Positions 46,190-56,884 of a stretch of 64,000 nt of DNA are shown here, in pieces. Location: NCBI RefSeq assembly GCF_949987535.1, contig NC_080075.1, positions 42,627,036 to 42,691,035 of the forward strand. The letters are read 5' to 3'. The position numbers were made by a program, and so were the translations under genes. The notes below the pieces were generated by a model. It was not told the DNA's origin. It did not search any database and was given only the letters and a program-made list of their open reading frames with translations. The DNA comes from Balaenoptera acutorostrata. Taxonomy: Eukaryota > Chordata > Mammalia > Artiodactyla > Balaenopteridae. Positions within the stretch are counted from its first letter, which is position 1; each line of letters starts with the position of its first letter.

Positions 46190-46340
46190 TTTTTTATAGT
46201 TACATGCCCACATGTCCATCATTCCATTAGCCAATGAGCCCAGTGTACCCTTGGTCATTTCTGTATTTTTAGTGTTGAGAGCAGTTTCTGGTAAATACCA
46301 GACATCAATAAATGTTGGCTGAATTGACCTTGAATGACAG
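46190..46340 (+). repeat. L2 LINE 3' end
   Basis: 'cagtttctggtaaataccag', 'acatcaataaatgttggctg', 'aattgaccttgaatga' is a plus-strand L2 tail. A 24-base perfect duplication follows at once. Confidence 0.55.
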
Positions 46341-46356
46341 ATGGGAGCATGACAAG

Positions 46357-46404
46357 TTCAATTGGCTAAGGGGGCTGAGATTCAATTGGCTAAGGGGGCT
46401 GAGA
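46357..46404 (+). repeat. Perfect 24-bp tandem duplication
   Basis: Two identical head-to-tail copies (46357-46380 and 46381-46404) of a 24-base unit starting 'ttcaattggctaaggggg' and ending 'ctgaga'. No mismatch, so recent. Confidence 0.95.
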
Positions 46405-46639
46405 TTGTAAGTCCCATTTTCAGATGTACCAGTTGACTTTAGTGATTTACAGCAAAAGGCCAGGTACAAGGGGATATTTGTAAAGGAGGGTAAACATATT
46501 GGGAACAAATTAGTATCATTACTGACAGGATTAGATCTAACTTTTTTGTGGTGCGACCAAGTAGGAGCATACCTAGTCCCAAAGTTATGGGGAGAAGCAC
46601 TCTAGATAGTGGAAAATAGCTGTTCTTAGAGCTGCATCT

Positions 46640-46745
46640 AGCCAGAGGTCAGACCATGATTTGCTCCGGTAAGTCACATAGGCTCTCAGGGCCTCAGCTT
46701 CCATGTCTGTCAAGAGAGGACACTGGACAGGGTGATTTCTAATGA
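46640..46745 (+). repeat. MIR SINE fragment, diverged
   Basis: 'ctccggtaagtcacataggc', 'tctcagggcctcagcttcca', 'tgtctgtcaagagaggacac' resemble the MIR centre and CORE in forward order. Confidence 0.5.
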
Positions 46746-46912
46746 TTAAAGAAAAAAAAAAAGAGATATTTGGTAAGTGGCAAGAAAAAAAAAGTAACTC
46801 ACAACACCAAAAGAAATTTTGTTAAGGGACACAAGAAACATTTTTATATTTTGGAATTAATTTTTAAAATTACTTAGATCTCTGAAATAGAATGTAGAAT
46901 TTTGTATTTATG

Positions 46913-46918
<6 letters not shown>

Positions 46919-46964
<46 letters not shown>

Positions 46965-46968
46965 TTTT
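46919..46968 (+). repeat. (AT)n microsatellite followed by a T-run
   Basis: About 19 AT units run directly into 13 T. Likely unstable in length. Confidence 0.95.
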
Positions 46969-47139
46969 CCTGCAGAGAGAGTCTAATTAGGTTTTAAAAG
47001 TGTCCATGATCCAGAAAAAGCTAAGAACCACCTTCTTAGCAGGATTCCACATGCGAGGGTCAGATATCCTAATGAAATATGGGAGAAGTTTTATTTCCTT
47101 TTCCTTCCAAACCTCCCCATCACATCATCCCCTCACCTG

Positions 47140-47290
47140 TCAGTCAATCAAATATTTATAGAGCAGCTCCCATGCTGAAGCCATTCTGCTCTTCCAATGA
47201 GGAGAAGTGAAAAAAGGGCATGATCCTGTCCCTGCCTTTTAGAAGCTTAAGGTATGACAGGGGAGAGAGGAAAAATGTGGAAGGTTAGCA
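47140..47290 (-). repeat. L2 LINE fragment
   Basis: 'caaatatttatagagcagct', 'gatcctgtccctgcctttta', 'gaagcttaaggtatgacagg' match reverse-complement L2 (usual 'tccctgccctcatggagcttacagtctag'). Confidence 0.6.
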
Positions 47291-47789
47291 AATAAGACTT
47301 CTGGTGCAGGGCAAATACATTGGCCACAGGCTGAAGCTTCCCCTTTCTACCTTGAACACTTACAAATGATGGGGAAAAAATTTAACAAGTACCCAGTCAA
47401 TGCTTAAATCAAGAGAGGAAATTTCCAGCAGTCATAAATGCAGAGGTTTCCATAAAATAATTTAATACATGGGCCACACTGAAATTTGGAGGACTTAGCT
47501 GTTAGGCTTGTGGGGACTGGGAATGGAACTGACTAATCAATGGGCTCAGGCTGGGACCCTGTTACTCTGAAAGCCAGAGGCTTGAGTTATACAGCCTACA
47601 TAAAGCTAAGGCCTAGGATCAGGCGCTCCCTATTAAATGTGGGAGGGAGGCAGCAGAAAAACCCTGCTTTCCTGCCTAGGGTTGTGGCTAAGCTCCTAAG
47701 AAGCACAATCCAGCATGACAGGACCTTGGGAACTTGCTGTATACTCAGGGCCATGGTTAGTAAGCATATTACTTTGAGCTGAGAAACCT
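47291..47789. other. Unassigned sequence
   Basis: No gene recognised. It could be the diverged 5' part of the HAL1/L1M element that follows, but no landmark was secure. Confidence 0.35.
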
Positions 47790-48157
47790 GAGTCTGATTA
47801 TCAATTCCTCCTTAAGACTGCCCTGGGTTTTCTGGATACTGATAGAAAGAAATTTTCATAAAAGATAATTTCACAAATAAAAATTACACAGTGCCCAGGA
47901 AGTCCAGCACCATGAAAGACAAATAACAAACTCAGCAAATGGATGAATCAACATTCAAAGAAAGGAGGTAATAGAGCAATCAAAAAAAAAAGTTTTAAAA
48001 TAAATAATTTAAATGTTTTCAAAGATAAGGGAGGGCAAAGAAATGAAATAAAAACAGAAGGCAATGAAAGAAGAACAGGTGGTTATGGAAAAATTAGAAA
48101 CTTCAGGAATGAAGAAATAGTTACTGGAATAAAAAAAATTGAGTCTATGGGTGGATT
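47790..48157 (+). mobile_element. HAL1/L1M ORF1-type fragment, first part
   Basis: A-rich, lysine/glutamate-coding sequence resembling the ORF1 segment of HAL1 or an old L1 on the plus strand. It is interrupted at 48158 by the LTR-like repeat and appears to resume at 48650. The 82-codon frame at 47943-48191 is a remnant or chance and enters the inserted repeat. Confidence 0.45.
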
Positions 48158-48645
48158 AGTTAACAAATCATGTCAAAACTTAGTAGCTTAAAAACAATAA
48201 ACATTTTTTATCTCGCAGTTTCTTTGTGTCAGGAATTCAGGAATTGCTTAGCTGGCTGGTTTTTCAAGGTCTCTCGTGAGGTAGTGAGTATGTCAGCCAG
48301 ATCTGCAGTCATCTGAAGACTTGACTGAGGCTGGAGGAAAGATGGCTCTTTCATGGGTCTGTTAGTAGACGACCTCAGTTCCTCCCCATGTGGGCCTCTC
48401 CATAGTGCACTATGATGTGTCCTCATGACATGGCAGCTGGCTTGCCCTAGAGCAAGTGAGAGAGAGCGTAGAGGAAGGAAACCACAATGTTTTTTATGAC
48501 CAAGTCTTGGAAGTTCACATTGTCACTTCCACCATATTCTATTCGTTGGATGAAAGTCATTAAAACTAGCCTTAACTCAAGAGGAGAGGAGTTAGACTCC
48601 ACCTCTTGGAGCAAAAGCTATCAAAGAATTTTCTGGTATATTTTA
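48158..48645 (-). mobile_element. LTR-like interspersed repeat
   Basis: 'caaaacttagtagcttaaaa', 'gcagtttctttgtgtcagga', 'attcaggaattgcttagctg', 'ctgcagtcatctgaagactt', 'gtgggcctctccatagtgca', 'atggcagctggcttgcccta', 'ccaccatattctattcgttg' follow the same family as 22342-22745, here nearly complete at both ends. Tentatively MaLR/MLT1-type. It splits a HAL1/L1M fragment. Confidence 0.6.
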
Positions 48646-48649
48646 AACC

Positions 48650-48960
48650 CCACACAATAGGCCAGGTAGCATATTGCACACAGAAAAAAAATGAATTATG
48701 AAACTGTAAGTCTGAGCTGAGGAAATGTCCCAAAATGTGGCATAAAGACCTAATTAAATGAAAAACATGAAAAAAAGTTAAGAGATCTGAAGAACAGATC
48801 AAAAGGCCCCAACATATGTTTAATAGGAGTCCCAAGAGGAGAAAGGAAAAAATGCAGAAGCAATATTTGAGGGTGTAATGGCTGAGAATTTCCCAAGACT
48901 AGAGGTAATATTTCCCAGATTATACAATATCATTAGGACTGAGCATTATAACTAAAAGTT
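48650..48960 (+). mobile_element. HAL1/L1M ORF1-type fragment, second part
   Basis: 'gtttaataggagtcccaaga', 'ggagaaaggaaaaaatgcag', 'agcaatatttgagggtgtaa', 'tggctgagaatttcccaaga' is the ORF1 segment coding for the 'GVPEGEE...AENF' type region in old L1s and HAL1. No reading frame is intact. Confidence 0.6.
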
Positions 48961-50829
48961 AGCCAACTCTACAAGCAATTACATTGGCAAAAAAGAGTGG
49001 TGAAAAAAATTGCTTCAAAGAAATGAAAGGCAAGAGATTGCAAGAGCTGGAGTAGCCAGAAAACTCTTTATAGGTGGTAGTGGGAAGGCTGGGAAATTCT
49101 GCTAGGTCTGGGGCAGTGGAGAGAATTTTGAGCTCAGAGGGCAGAAAGGGACCAGCTGTGTTGGGCCGCCATGATAGTGCCCTTGTGTCTTCCACTGACC
49201 CCGGGACAACTTCCTCCCCATCTCTGCCACTCTCAAAAAGCCAACAAAGATGAATGATGCTGCCCTGGAGCTCTGAGGCCCAGGGTATAATGGCGAGGCC
49301 TGAAGACATTGCACTTCTCCTGAGCGAGATAAGTTGGCTTTCTGCGCCAGGATCCCCTCTCCAGCTCTTGGGCCTCAACTGTCAAAATGCTGCAGCCAAA
49401 TGAAAACAGTTCTCTTCTGCACGAAGGCCTCAAGTTGCCACACTGCTGTTTATTTTCACCCCCCAAAGCTGTAATTAGTAGTCAGACTTGGTTTTCCCTG
49501 CAGACTTAGAGACAAGAGTAAGTGTTAATTTGAACACTTGCAACTAACAAATGTCTTCCCATTGGCCATGCATAACCCAGCAGTTTTGAGAGATGCTGGG
49601 TCCCCTGAGGAGGTGGTCAGGGAGAGGGGTGGGAGGTGGGAGGCTCCAGGGAGGCGGGAGCTGGTGCAGTCCAGCCCTGGCTGCGTTGCCCGTATCATCA
49701 AGCTGAGACTTGGAGATGCCGCAGCCTAAAAAAAGTGATGGCCTTGATGGGAAATGGCAGGAGGCAGACATCTACACCCAAACCCCGAAGAGACGCAAAC
49801 ATCACTCCTCTTGCAAGGGAGTTAAAGATTTGGCTGGGAAAATCAGTCACTTGAAGAGAGAAAACAATATCAGGGGAAAAAAAATCCCTCCGGCCAGGCA
49901 GTGTGATCCGACCCCCTGAGAAATTTTTCTTAGGGTCAAACCTTTGCCCTTTGTGTCCTGGTCTCCTGCCTCGGGCTGAGGCTGCCTGGATATATGTCTC
50001 TATGCTGAGGTCACTATTGTCTGAGGTTCAGTAAAGCGAGGCCTAAGGGAACAAGTCTGGGGGGAGAAAAGAAAAAATTATTGGCAGGGAGAAATCAGAG
50101 TCATAAAACCACAACAATTTGATGGCCACAGGAACTTGCACACTCAGTTCTTAGTCCAGTCACTGTCTTTTCTTCCAGCTGTTGCTGTTGTTGTTTTCCT
50201 TGGTCTACATTTTCTCCCCAGCTTCCTGCAGACTATTAAAAAATTGGATAGAGAGAAGACATCGTCTGCTTTCCCTCCTCTCAAGGAAAAAGAAGTTTCC
50301 ATCATCACCAACCATGATGGTGATTTATTCATTGTGGTTTCATTTCTAATCTCTGGGAACATTGAGGAGAGGAGGGCACCCCCTTTGTCTTCCCTGCCTC
50401 TTTGTCTCCTTGTCACTCATCCTGTCTCCTTCGATCACTTGGTCTCCTTCTAGGTCTCTCTCCTTTTCTCTCTTTCTCTCTGTGTATTTGGGTCTTTCTC
50501 TTCAGCTAGATTCTTTGCAGAGCCAAACTGTACCAATATATCAGTGAGCCATTCAGCACCCTCAGCCAGCCACGATCTCACATCCCACACAGCCATCACA
50601 TACCAGGTTGTATTTTCAACCTTGTTTCGGCACCCCTAGGCAATGTGCACGCTGAGTAACTTTAGTTCTTTCAGCCCTCTGGATGATCTTTTATTTTAGT
50701 GACCCTGGGCAGACCACAGACTGAGCTCAGGCTGCAGACCGAGACCTGACCTCTTTTTACGCAGTTATGTCGAAAGGAGCATCTGTGGGATAGCCAAGTT
50801 TTCAGGCCAATAGTTTTGGGATGGTTGCA
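48961..50829. other. Single-copy sequence
   Basis: About 1.9 kb of repeat-poor sequence with no gene recognised. Open frames of 139 codons (minus, 48959-49378) and 105 codons (plus, 50136-50453) lack motifs, and both are overlapped by open frames on other strands. The frame at 49710-49919 has a basic composition (PKRRKHHSS) but no family match. 49930-50360 is smooth, repeat-free sequence and could be conserved. Confidence 0.4.
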
Positions 50830-50880
50830 TGTGAGTGTGTGTGTTTGTGTGTGTGTGTGTGTGTGTGCGTGTGTATGTGT
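50830..50880 (+). repeat. (TG)n microsatellite, interrupted
   Basis: Fifty bases of TG repeat with a few TTT, GC and TA interruptions. Confidence 0.92.
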
Positions 50881-51863
50881 GCTCGCCATTTATTTGGTGG
50901 ATGATATTTAATTTCTTAATTCCTATGAAGTAACTTGAAAGCTTTTTTTTTCTTCTTATGAGAGAAGAAAATTGGCAATAATGCCAGTAACTGAGGAAAA
51001 GAGTGAGGCTTTCTGTAGTGGGGGCAGTGCTAAAGTTTATATCATGATGCAGGTAGAGGGTCAAAGGAATCAGGGCAGAGAAAAAAAATGGTGACTCTGT
51101 CAGGGCTAGAAATAGCACGATGGCAGGGAGGCCGCTGGCCAGAAGCTCCGGGATGATTCAGACGCGAGGCAGCTTTTCTGTGACTCAAGGACTCTGATTC
51201 TGAAGGCCAGGGGAAAGCATGACATGTGGTTTGAGTGAAATCCGTGGCTTTCTTGGGTGCTGCAGTGGTTGAGGATGGAGGTCAAGTGTTTTAATAAGTT
51301 TGAACAGCACACCAGAATTTTAGGGAAAGAATTTTTGTTTTACACATTGCTGGATGTTTTCCGGTGAACAGGGTGCTGGTTGACCTGTCTTGACTCCTGG
51401 CATTACAGAGATTTGTGGGAAGCCCTGGGGAAGAAAGAGGAGGCCAGCTGCCTAGGCAGAGATCAGGGGGAGTTTCTCTACTGGTCCAAATATTGGGGGG
51501 CCTTGGAGTTTTGCATTTAGACCTGGTTCTGGAACCCAGGCTTACTGGCAGCTGAGCAGAGATTTTTGCCAGTTTCTTGTCTCTTATAAATATAACAGTA
51601 ACTCAGAATCTTGGCATTTAACCCTATGGGTATTTGCGTGATCACCTCTTCATTACCAGCACTAATCCTCAGCAAAATTGCAAAGTGGGTGAATCTTGCC
51701 TCGGTGCCTTTAGCTTTTGAATTTTCCTCCCTCACTTCCTTCTTCCCTCTCAACTTGGTCCTGTGCTCCTTTTCCCTCCCCAACTAAAAAAAAAAAAAAT
51801 CCTGTAGAAAACACAGATGTTGGTAATTTATATCTTAGTTATCTTTCCCCAGACTGTTTGCAT
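50881..51863. other. Single-copy sequence
   Basis: No repeat or gene recognised apart from an A13 run at 51787-51799. Confidence 0.4.
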
Positions 51864-51878
51864 CTCTCATTGTCTTTT

Positions 51879-51903
51879 TTTTTTTTTTTTAAATATAAGC
51901 AAC

Positions 51904-51934
<31 letters not shown>

Positions 51935-52250
51935 TTTATTGATTGATTGATTGATTGCTATGTTGGGTCTTCGTTTTTTTGTTTTTTTTTTTTGTTTTTT
52001 TGTTTTTTTTTGTGCTAGGGCTTTCTCCAGTTGTGGCAAGTGGGGGCCACTCTTCATCGCGGTGCGCGGGCCTCTCACTATTGTGGCCTCTCTTGTTGCG
52101 GAGCACAGGCTCCAGACGCGCAGGCTCAGTAGTTGTGGCTCACGGGCCTAGTTGCTCCGCGGCATGTGGGATCTTCCCAGACCAGGGCTCGAACCCGTGT
52201 TTCCTGCATTAGCAAGCAGATTCTCAACCACTGCGCCACCAGGGAAGCCC
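51879..52250 (-). mobile_element. CHR-type SINE with expanded T/TTTG insert
   Basis: Head 'gcgccaccagggaagccc' and B box 'gggctcgaacccgtg' in reverse orientation, with a 14-base target-site duplication tctcattgtctttt (51865-51878 and 52251-52264). Two T-runs (51875-51890 and 51904-51926) separated by 'aaatataagcaac' precede the body, and a third T-rich block with (T)nG units at 51973-52010 lies within what is normally the compact 'gtcttcg...gtg...agggc' segment. The element is therefore about 70 bases longer than its siblings. Confidence 0.93.
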
Positions 52251-52289
52251 TCTCATTGTCTTTTGAAAGGCTTCATCCTTCGTGGAGGG

Positions 52290-52425
52290 ATAGAATGTAA
52301 GTTCCATGGGGACAGATATTTTTGTCAATATGGTTCACTGTTGTATCCCCAAGACCTAGCACAGTGCCTGGGATATAGTAGGTGAACAATACATTTTATT
52401 GAATGAATGAATCAACTAAGTGAAT
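52290..52425 (+). repeat. L2 LINE 3' end
   Basis: 'agaatgtaagttccatgggg', 'acagatatttttgtcaatat', 'gttgtatccccaagacctag', 'cacagtgcctgggatatagt', 'attgaatgaatgaatcaac': a well-preserved forward L2 tail. Confidence 0.85.
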
Positions 52426-53029
52426 TCAAATTTTGGTCAGCACATAGGGACAGCTCTTCCTTGTTGGGGTGTTGCGGGGGATGACTGGGGAAGGAGAGGC
52501 CCCAAGACTGTCCCTGCTGTCTCTGGGGTTTCACATGCAGGCTCCCACCTCCTCGGTGCCCCCTGAATAAGGCCAATCCCTTAAATAACTTCTTAAAGAT
52601 GTAGCTTTCTTTCGTCAGGCTCTCTGGGATCCTAAAATCCTCTGCTTCGGTTCCTGGCAAACTTTCCATACTTTCAGGGCAAAGATGGTTTCCTTTTCCA
52701 CTCTCCCAGGCCCCGGGCTTCATTACTGTGACCTCTTCCAGTGTAGTGGTCAGTGCCTAACGTTCATGCGCCCCTGGGGGATTGCAGCACTGCATATGCA
52801 CTGCCCACCTCTGTCCTCACGGCGTCGGGAATGGAACAGCGTCTTCCGTTCCGCAGACCTCCAGTGTCTGCATCTCCTTTGTACAACTGCTTAATAGGAA
52901 AATTGACCTGCTTCTGGGCAGGGGATTGAGGCCTGGTGACTTGGCCTTAAAGTCATACATGCAAAGGACAATTGCTCGGAGCTGTCCCTCTCTGAGGACT
53001 GCCCCTTGTTAAGGTGTGAGATGGAAAGT
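52426..53029. other. Single-copy sequence
   Basis: No repeat or gene recognised; several overlapping open frames of 60-100 codons on both strands without motifs. Confidence 0.4.
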
Positions 53030-53640
53030 TGACAATGGAATGAAAATATTCGGGCCGTTTGGAGAGCTATTTTTAATACGTGCAAGGGATGTGGTATTCC
53101 TTGTTTAGACCATCTTCAGTTTGCCAGGGAGCTCTGTGAATGGAAAATGTGAGCCAAAGGCTTGAGGTGGAAAAGGGAATATAAACGCAGGGACATTTGC
53201 GATCTGGAAATTCACCGGCTGTTCCAAGCTGCTGGGGGTTTGAGTTCTGTGTGTATTAGGGATGGCTCTTCCTTTATTTCTAGATATTCTCTCTTCGTCC
53301 TTTCAGCTGGTGAGTAAATACCCATCGGCACCCCGGTCTGCAGGACCATCCCAGACAGCTGTACCATCCACAGTGTATTGTATACATAATGCAACACCAT
53401 TAACTATAATGCTGTCACGGGGCAGAAGGAGTGCTTGGGAAGTGCTGGAAGGAAGGCAGGAAGCTGCTGACCGGCTGGCTCTCTTTTATATAATCATAAA
53501 CTCAAACCCACATTTCTATGAAAGCAAGAAAAATCACCCAACTGCCTTTTGATTACACTTTTCCACAAATTAGTGTCATTTTCCTTTCCAACAGTATTGA
53601 CTACAGGATTCAATTTGGTCCAGCAGGCACTGGGTAACGG
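53030..53640. promoter_or_regulatory. Candidate conserved non-coding element
   Basis: Repeat-free block with scattered CpGs, 'gagctatttttaatacgtgc', 'ggaatataaacgcaggg', 'attgtatacataatgcaaca' and 'ccattaactataatgctgtc'. The palindromic word 'gtatac' and 'taat' words are typical of enhancer-like conserved DNA. No coding evidence. Proposed on appearance only. Confidence 0.25.
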
Positions 53641-53910
53641 GAAGGCTGCTAAGAGCCGCTGCGTTAACAGCATCCCTCTTGAGAAAGGATTCTCTGAGGA
53701 GGCTGAGAGGAAAGAGGGAGAAGAAGATGAAGAAGAAGAAGACAAGGGAGAAAAAACAACAACTTGCACACACACGCACCTCCCTGCGTGCTGCGGCTGC
53801 CGCCACGGCGGCTGCTTGGATGCGTCTGAGATGGCACCTTGGTGCCCTGCCACATTCGGTCTCCTTGGTACCGAAGCGGCGCTCAGCTTCTTGTCACTGA
53901 GTGGATGATG
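53641..53910 (+). other. CpG-bearing segment with acidic-run open frame
   Basis: The plus strand is open for 119 codons (53549-53908), including an acidic run (EEDEEEEDKGEK) encoded by a GAA/GAG-rich tract at 53711-53760 and a cysteine/histidine patch (CCGCRHGGC). The minus strand is open for 119 codons over nearly the same bases (53494-53853), so low stop density rather than coding may explain both. The patch 53788-53880 has about ten CpGs ('gctgccgccacggcggctgc'), too short for a CpG island. No known family. Confidence 0.2.
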
Positions 53911-54184
53911 ATTATCTGCACCAGGGTCTCAAGGGTGCTCAAGCTTTGCTGGCGACTGGAGCTGAGATGCTTCAGCTGAAGGATTTTAAAAGCTGTACAA
54001 GGCCAAAGAACCATTACCAGTCACTTGCTGTGTGATGCCTGTTGAAGAAGGGGTGGGTGTGGGAAGGAGGTGCTGGGGGTGCAGGGTAGAGCATAGGAGA
54101 TCTTCATCCCCTTCTGTTCACGCTCTCTCCCTGCTCCTCCCACCTTTCCACCTTCCCACGCCTTTTTAGCCACTGTACCCTTGC

Positions 54185-54480
54185 CGAGCCACAACAAGGT
54201 TATGTCATTGTGGTCTGAGAATCTATTGATCACGACCATCAAAGATCTTCGCGGGAGTTTAGGGATTTGGGACTTTGCAAAACACCTCACTCATCTCGGT
54301 TAACTCCTCCCGTCCCCGCCTGGGCTCCCGTCACCTCAGAGCTGAGCTGTTGGCAAAACTTGCTAATTTCCGTGACAGCTGCTTTCCGAACTATACTCAT
54401 AAGGCTGTCAAAACCATGGTAATTGCTATTATAACAGAGCTCAGGTGCATGACCTGGGCAGCAAAGAAGCAGAGGGATTG
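54185..54480. promoter_or_regulatory. Candidate conserved non-coding element
   Basis: Repeat-free, with 'aacaaggttatgtcattgtg', 'ctattgatcacgaccatcaa' (containing ATTGATC words), 'gggactttgcaaaac' and 'cgtgacagctgctttcc' (E-box CAGCTG). Frames are open on both strands without motifs. Proposed on appearance only. Confidence 0.22.
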
Positions 54481-54540
54481 GACCAGACATAACAGAGGGG
54501 AAAAACCCACCTATATATGCTACCCGCCCCCAACAGACCT

Positions 54541-54595
54541 GCACACACGTGCACACACATGTGTGAATGCACAGATACATGCATGTATTTGCCTT
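54541..54595 (+). repeat. Degenerate CA/TG low-complexity tract
   Basis: 'gcacacacgtgcacacacat' followed by gtgtgaatgcacagatacat, an interrupted CA repeat with alternating purine-pyrimidine character (Z-DNA-prone). No gene. Confidence 0.6.
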
Positions 54596-54739
54596 GTCTT
54601 CTTCCCCTTGAGGGACCACAGAAGAAAGGCTCAATAAGCAAAAAGGATGGTGTTGATCTCCTGCCCAGGCAATTTTTCTTTTAATCTGTGAAAACTAAAA
54701 GAAATGCCAGAAACCACTGAGACACATGCTTGCATTCTT

Positions 54740-54875
54740 CAGCATATAAAACTTTTCAATAAATGTTTATTGAGCATGAAGTGACAGCCAGCATTGTTCT
54801 AGGTGCTGGGGCTAAAGCAGTATACAAAACAAAGTCCCTGCCCACATGGAGCTGACAGTCTTGACACACTGACCC
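54740..54875 (-). repeat. L2 LINE 3' end
   Basis: 'caataaatgtttattgagca', 'cattgttctaggtgctgggg', 'ctaaagcagtatacaaaaca', 'aagtccctgcccacatggag', 'ctgacagtcttgac': well-preserved reverse-complement L2. Confidence 0.85.
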
Positions 54876-56499
54876 AAAACATTCTGGATGCCTGTCTGCA
54901 AAATCTGTAAGCAACTGAGACACCCCCACCACCACCCCCTGTGACCAAACGACTGCATCACTATTTCCCTCGGTGTGATTTGCACAAACACACATACTCA
55001 TGCACACATTCACACATAATCATCATAGGCTTTAATGATACAAAGATGAGAAAATATCTGGGTCCTGCAAAAGTTAGAAAAATGAAAATGTCCCAAACCA
55101 ATGAGCCTTGGAGAAAAATTATGGTAGTTTTTCAGCCTGAAGGTCCACTGTGCTGTGGGAGGTCTTTGTGTGAGCCAGACTCTGTCCACTAGGAAGGACA
55201 ATCACAGGGACTTGTAGTGCATGGAAAAGTCCATTTCTTACAGTGAGAGGTGATATTTGCCTGGAAGGTACTTGGATGGGCAGTACCCATGGGTACCCGA
55301 CCACAGGTTTCCTGGGATGCGGAGGGGAGGGTGGGATAGAGCACAGATATGAGTGTGGGTGGAGTGGTCTTGGACAGGGGAATCAGGGTGTAGAGGAAGA
55401 GGCCAGGGCTTGAGGGCACCATTGTACTGGGCAAAAAGCACCGGGAACCCTCCTGGGATGCAGGGCATCATCAAATCTAAGACCGTGACCCTTAGCACCC
55501 CACCTGGGGTGGGTCAGGTTGCCCAGATGCCCGGGGAACAGGACACGCTCAGCCTGGCCAGAGGAGACTTGCAGGCTTCTGGCCACAGCTGGCAGCAGAG
55601 AAGCCTCTGCTTGTTCCTCTCTCCTCTAGCACTGGGTGTCACTGCAGCGAACGAACGAACGTGCATCCCTTTAGAGACTGTCTTGGAGCTTGGAATTAAT
55701 CACCTGGCTGGGGAGGGGGCAGGGTGGAGGCTGGAGGGAGAGCAAGTCAAGAGGAGGGGAGAGAAGGGCCATCCCAGTTCAGCAGTTCCCAAACCCCCTC
55801 AGAATCGGACGCTGCATCCTTTGCTGTCCTAAAAGCGTCATTTGTGGAGGCAGATGCAATACCTCTGCCGAATCCAGGCGTTTTATGCATTAATGTGCTG
55901 CCTTTGAACACGCTGGGGGATCTATAGGTTGGAATTGCAGACACTTATATTCACAGAGTCCTCCTAACAGCTCTGAGAGGCGGTGGCATTTGTGTCATTG
56001 TCTCAGAGGCAAGGGCATGCTGGGTCTGGGCTCTACGTGGGAACGGGGAACATTTGGCAGCCACCTCACTGTCCAACAGGGAGCCCCAATCCCAAAACTT
56101 CTGTTTGAATGGGAGCCTGCAGAGGGTCAGTGCAGCACATAGCACAACCTTGTTTCCAGCGTGCAGCCGAGGCGGGAGAAGAAAGAGAGCTTCTTTTCTC
56201 CTTTTTTTTTTCTCTTCTCTTTTCTTCTCAGTCTTTATGCTGTCTTCAGAGTTGGGGGGCTGAATTTTGGGTGGTTCTCAAAAGGCATCTTGTTGTAGTT
56301 AAGCGCGTCTCCCCCATGCTTTTGAATCATACAATGACTTTATTCATGAGGTCACCCCTTTCAAGGCAGTCGATCAGGGGATGAAGAGTCTAGGTACACA
56401 GTAACATCATTACCAGCCAAGCCCAAATCAGGGGTGTGAGCAACAGAAGTTGACATCTTCCTCCAAAAAGGATTTATTTTTAAATAATGAGAAGATAAG
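54876..56499. other. Single-copy sequence
   Basis: No repeat or gene recognised. GC-rich part 55240-55880 has overlapping open frames on both strands (longest 159 codons, plus, 55353-55832) without motifs or splice context. A short CGAA triplicate is near 55649. Coding was considered and not supported. Confidence 0.4.
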
Positions 56500-56510
56500 T
56501 TGTGTGTGAC

Positions 56511-56544
<34 letters not shown>
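56500..56544 (+). repeat. (TG)n microsatellite
   Basis: TG dinucleotide tract of about 20 units with two early interruptions. Confidence 0.95.
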
Positions 56545-56884
56545 CACCATTCATGGACTGTATCACTGCATAACTCTGGGTGAACATGGTAAGCAACTCG
56601 AACTTGGTCTTTGTGATCCCTTGTATTTTTATAAATAAACAGAAACATGAAAACAGAGTCACTAGACTCCAGCCCCACCTCCAGAAGGCTCCCCCTTCTC
56701 ATCCCCGTCCTCCTTCTTCCTCTCTCCTCCTGCTCCTCCCTTCTCCCTCCTCCTTGTCAGACAGTTTCACTTCTGTCATGTTTTATCATTTTCGCCTTTA
56801 GGTTTTTTTGCCTTACTGAATACCTTTGTAGTGAGGAGTGGGCTTCCTTCCCACCTCTTCTCACTTCTGCCATTTTTGTGATCT
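56545..56884. other. Single-copy sequence, CT-rich centre
   Basis: No gene recognised. A pyrimidine-rich patch (CTCCT repeats) spans about 56690-56765. Confidence 0.4.

Noticed and set aside
46740..47040. hAT-type DNA transposon end ('gatccagaaaaagctaagaa')
   Set aside because: Only one end resembles a Charlie/MER-type terminus; the rest is obscured by A-runs and the AT microsatellite, so no element could be delimited.
48959..49378. 139-codon minus-strand open frame
   Set aside because: Overlapped by another open minus-strand frame; no motif or splice context; begins at the edge of a LINE fragment.
53788..53880. CpG island promoter
   Set aside because: The CpG-dense stretch is under 100 bases, far too short, with no adjacent transcript evidence.
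55353..55832. 159-codon plus-strand open frame as a possible gene
   Set aside because: The segment is GC-rich with open frames on both strands, no domain motif, no splice signals in a convincing order, and proline/glycine-rich random-like composition.
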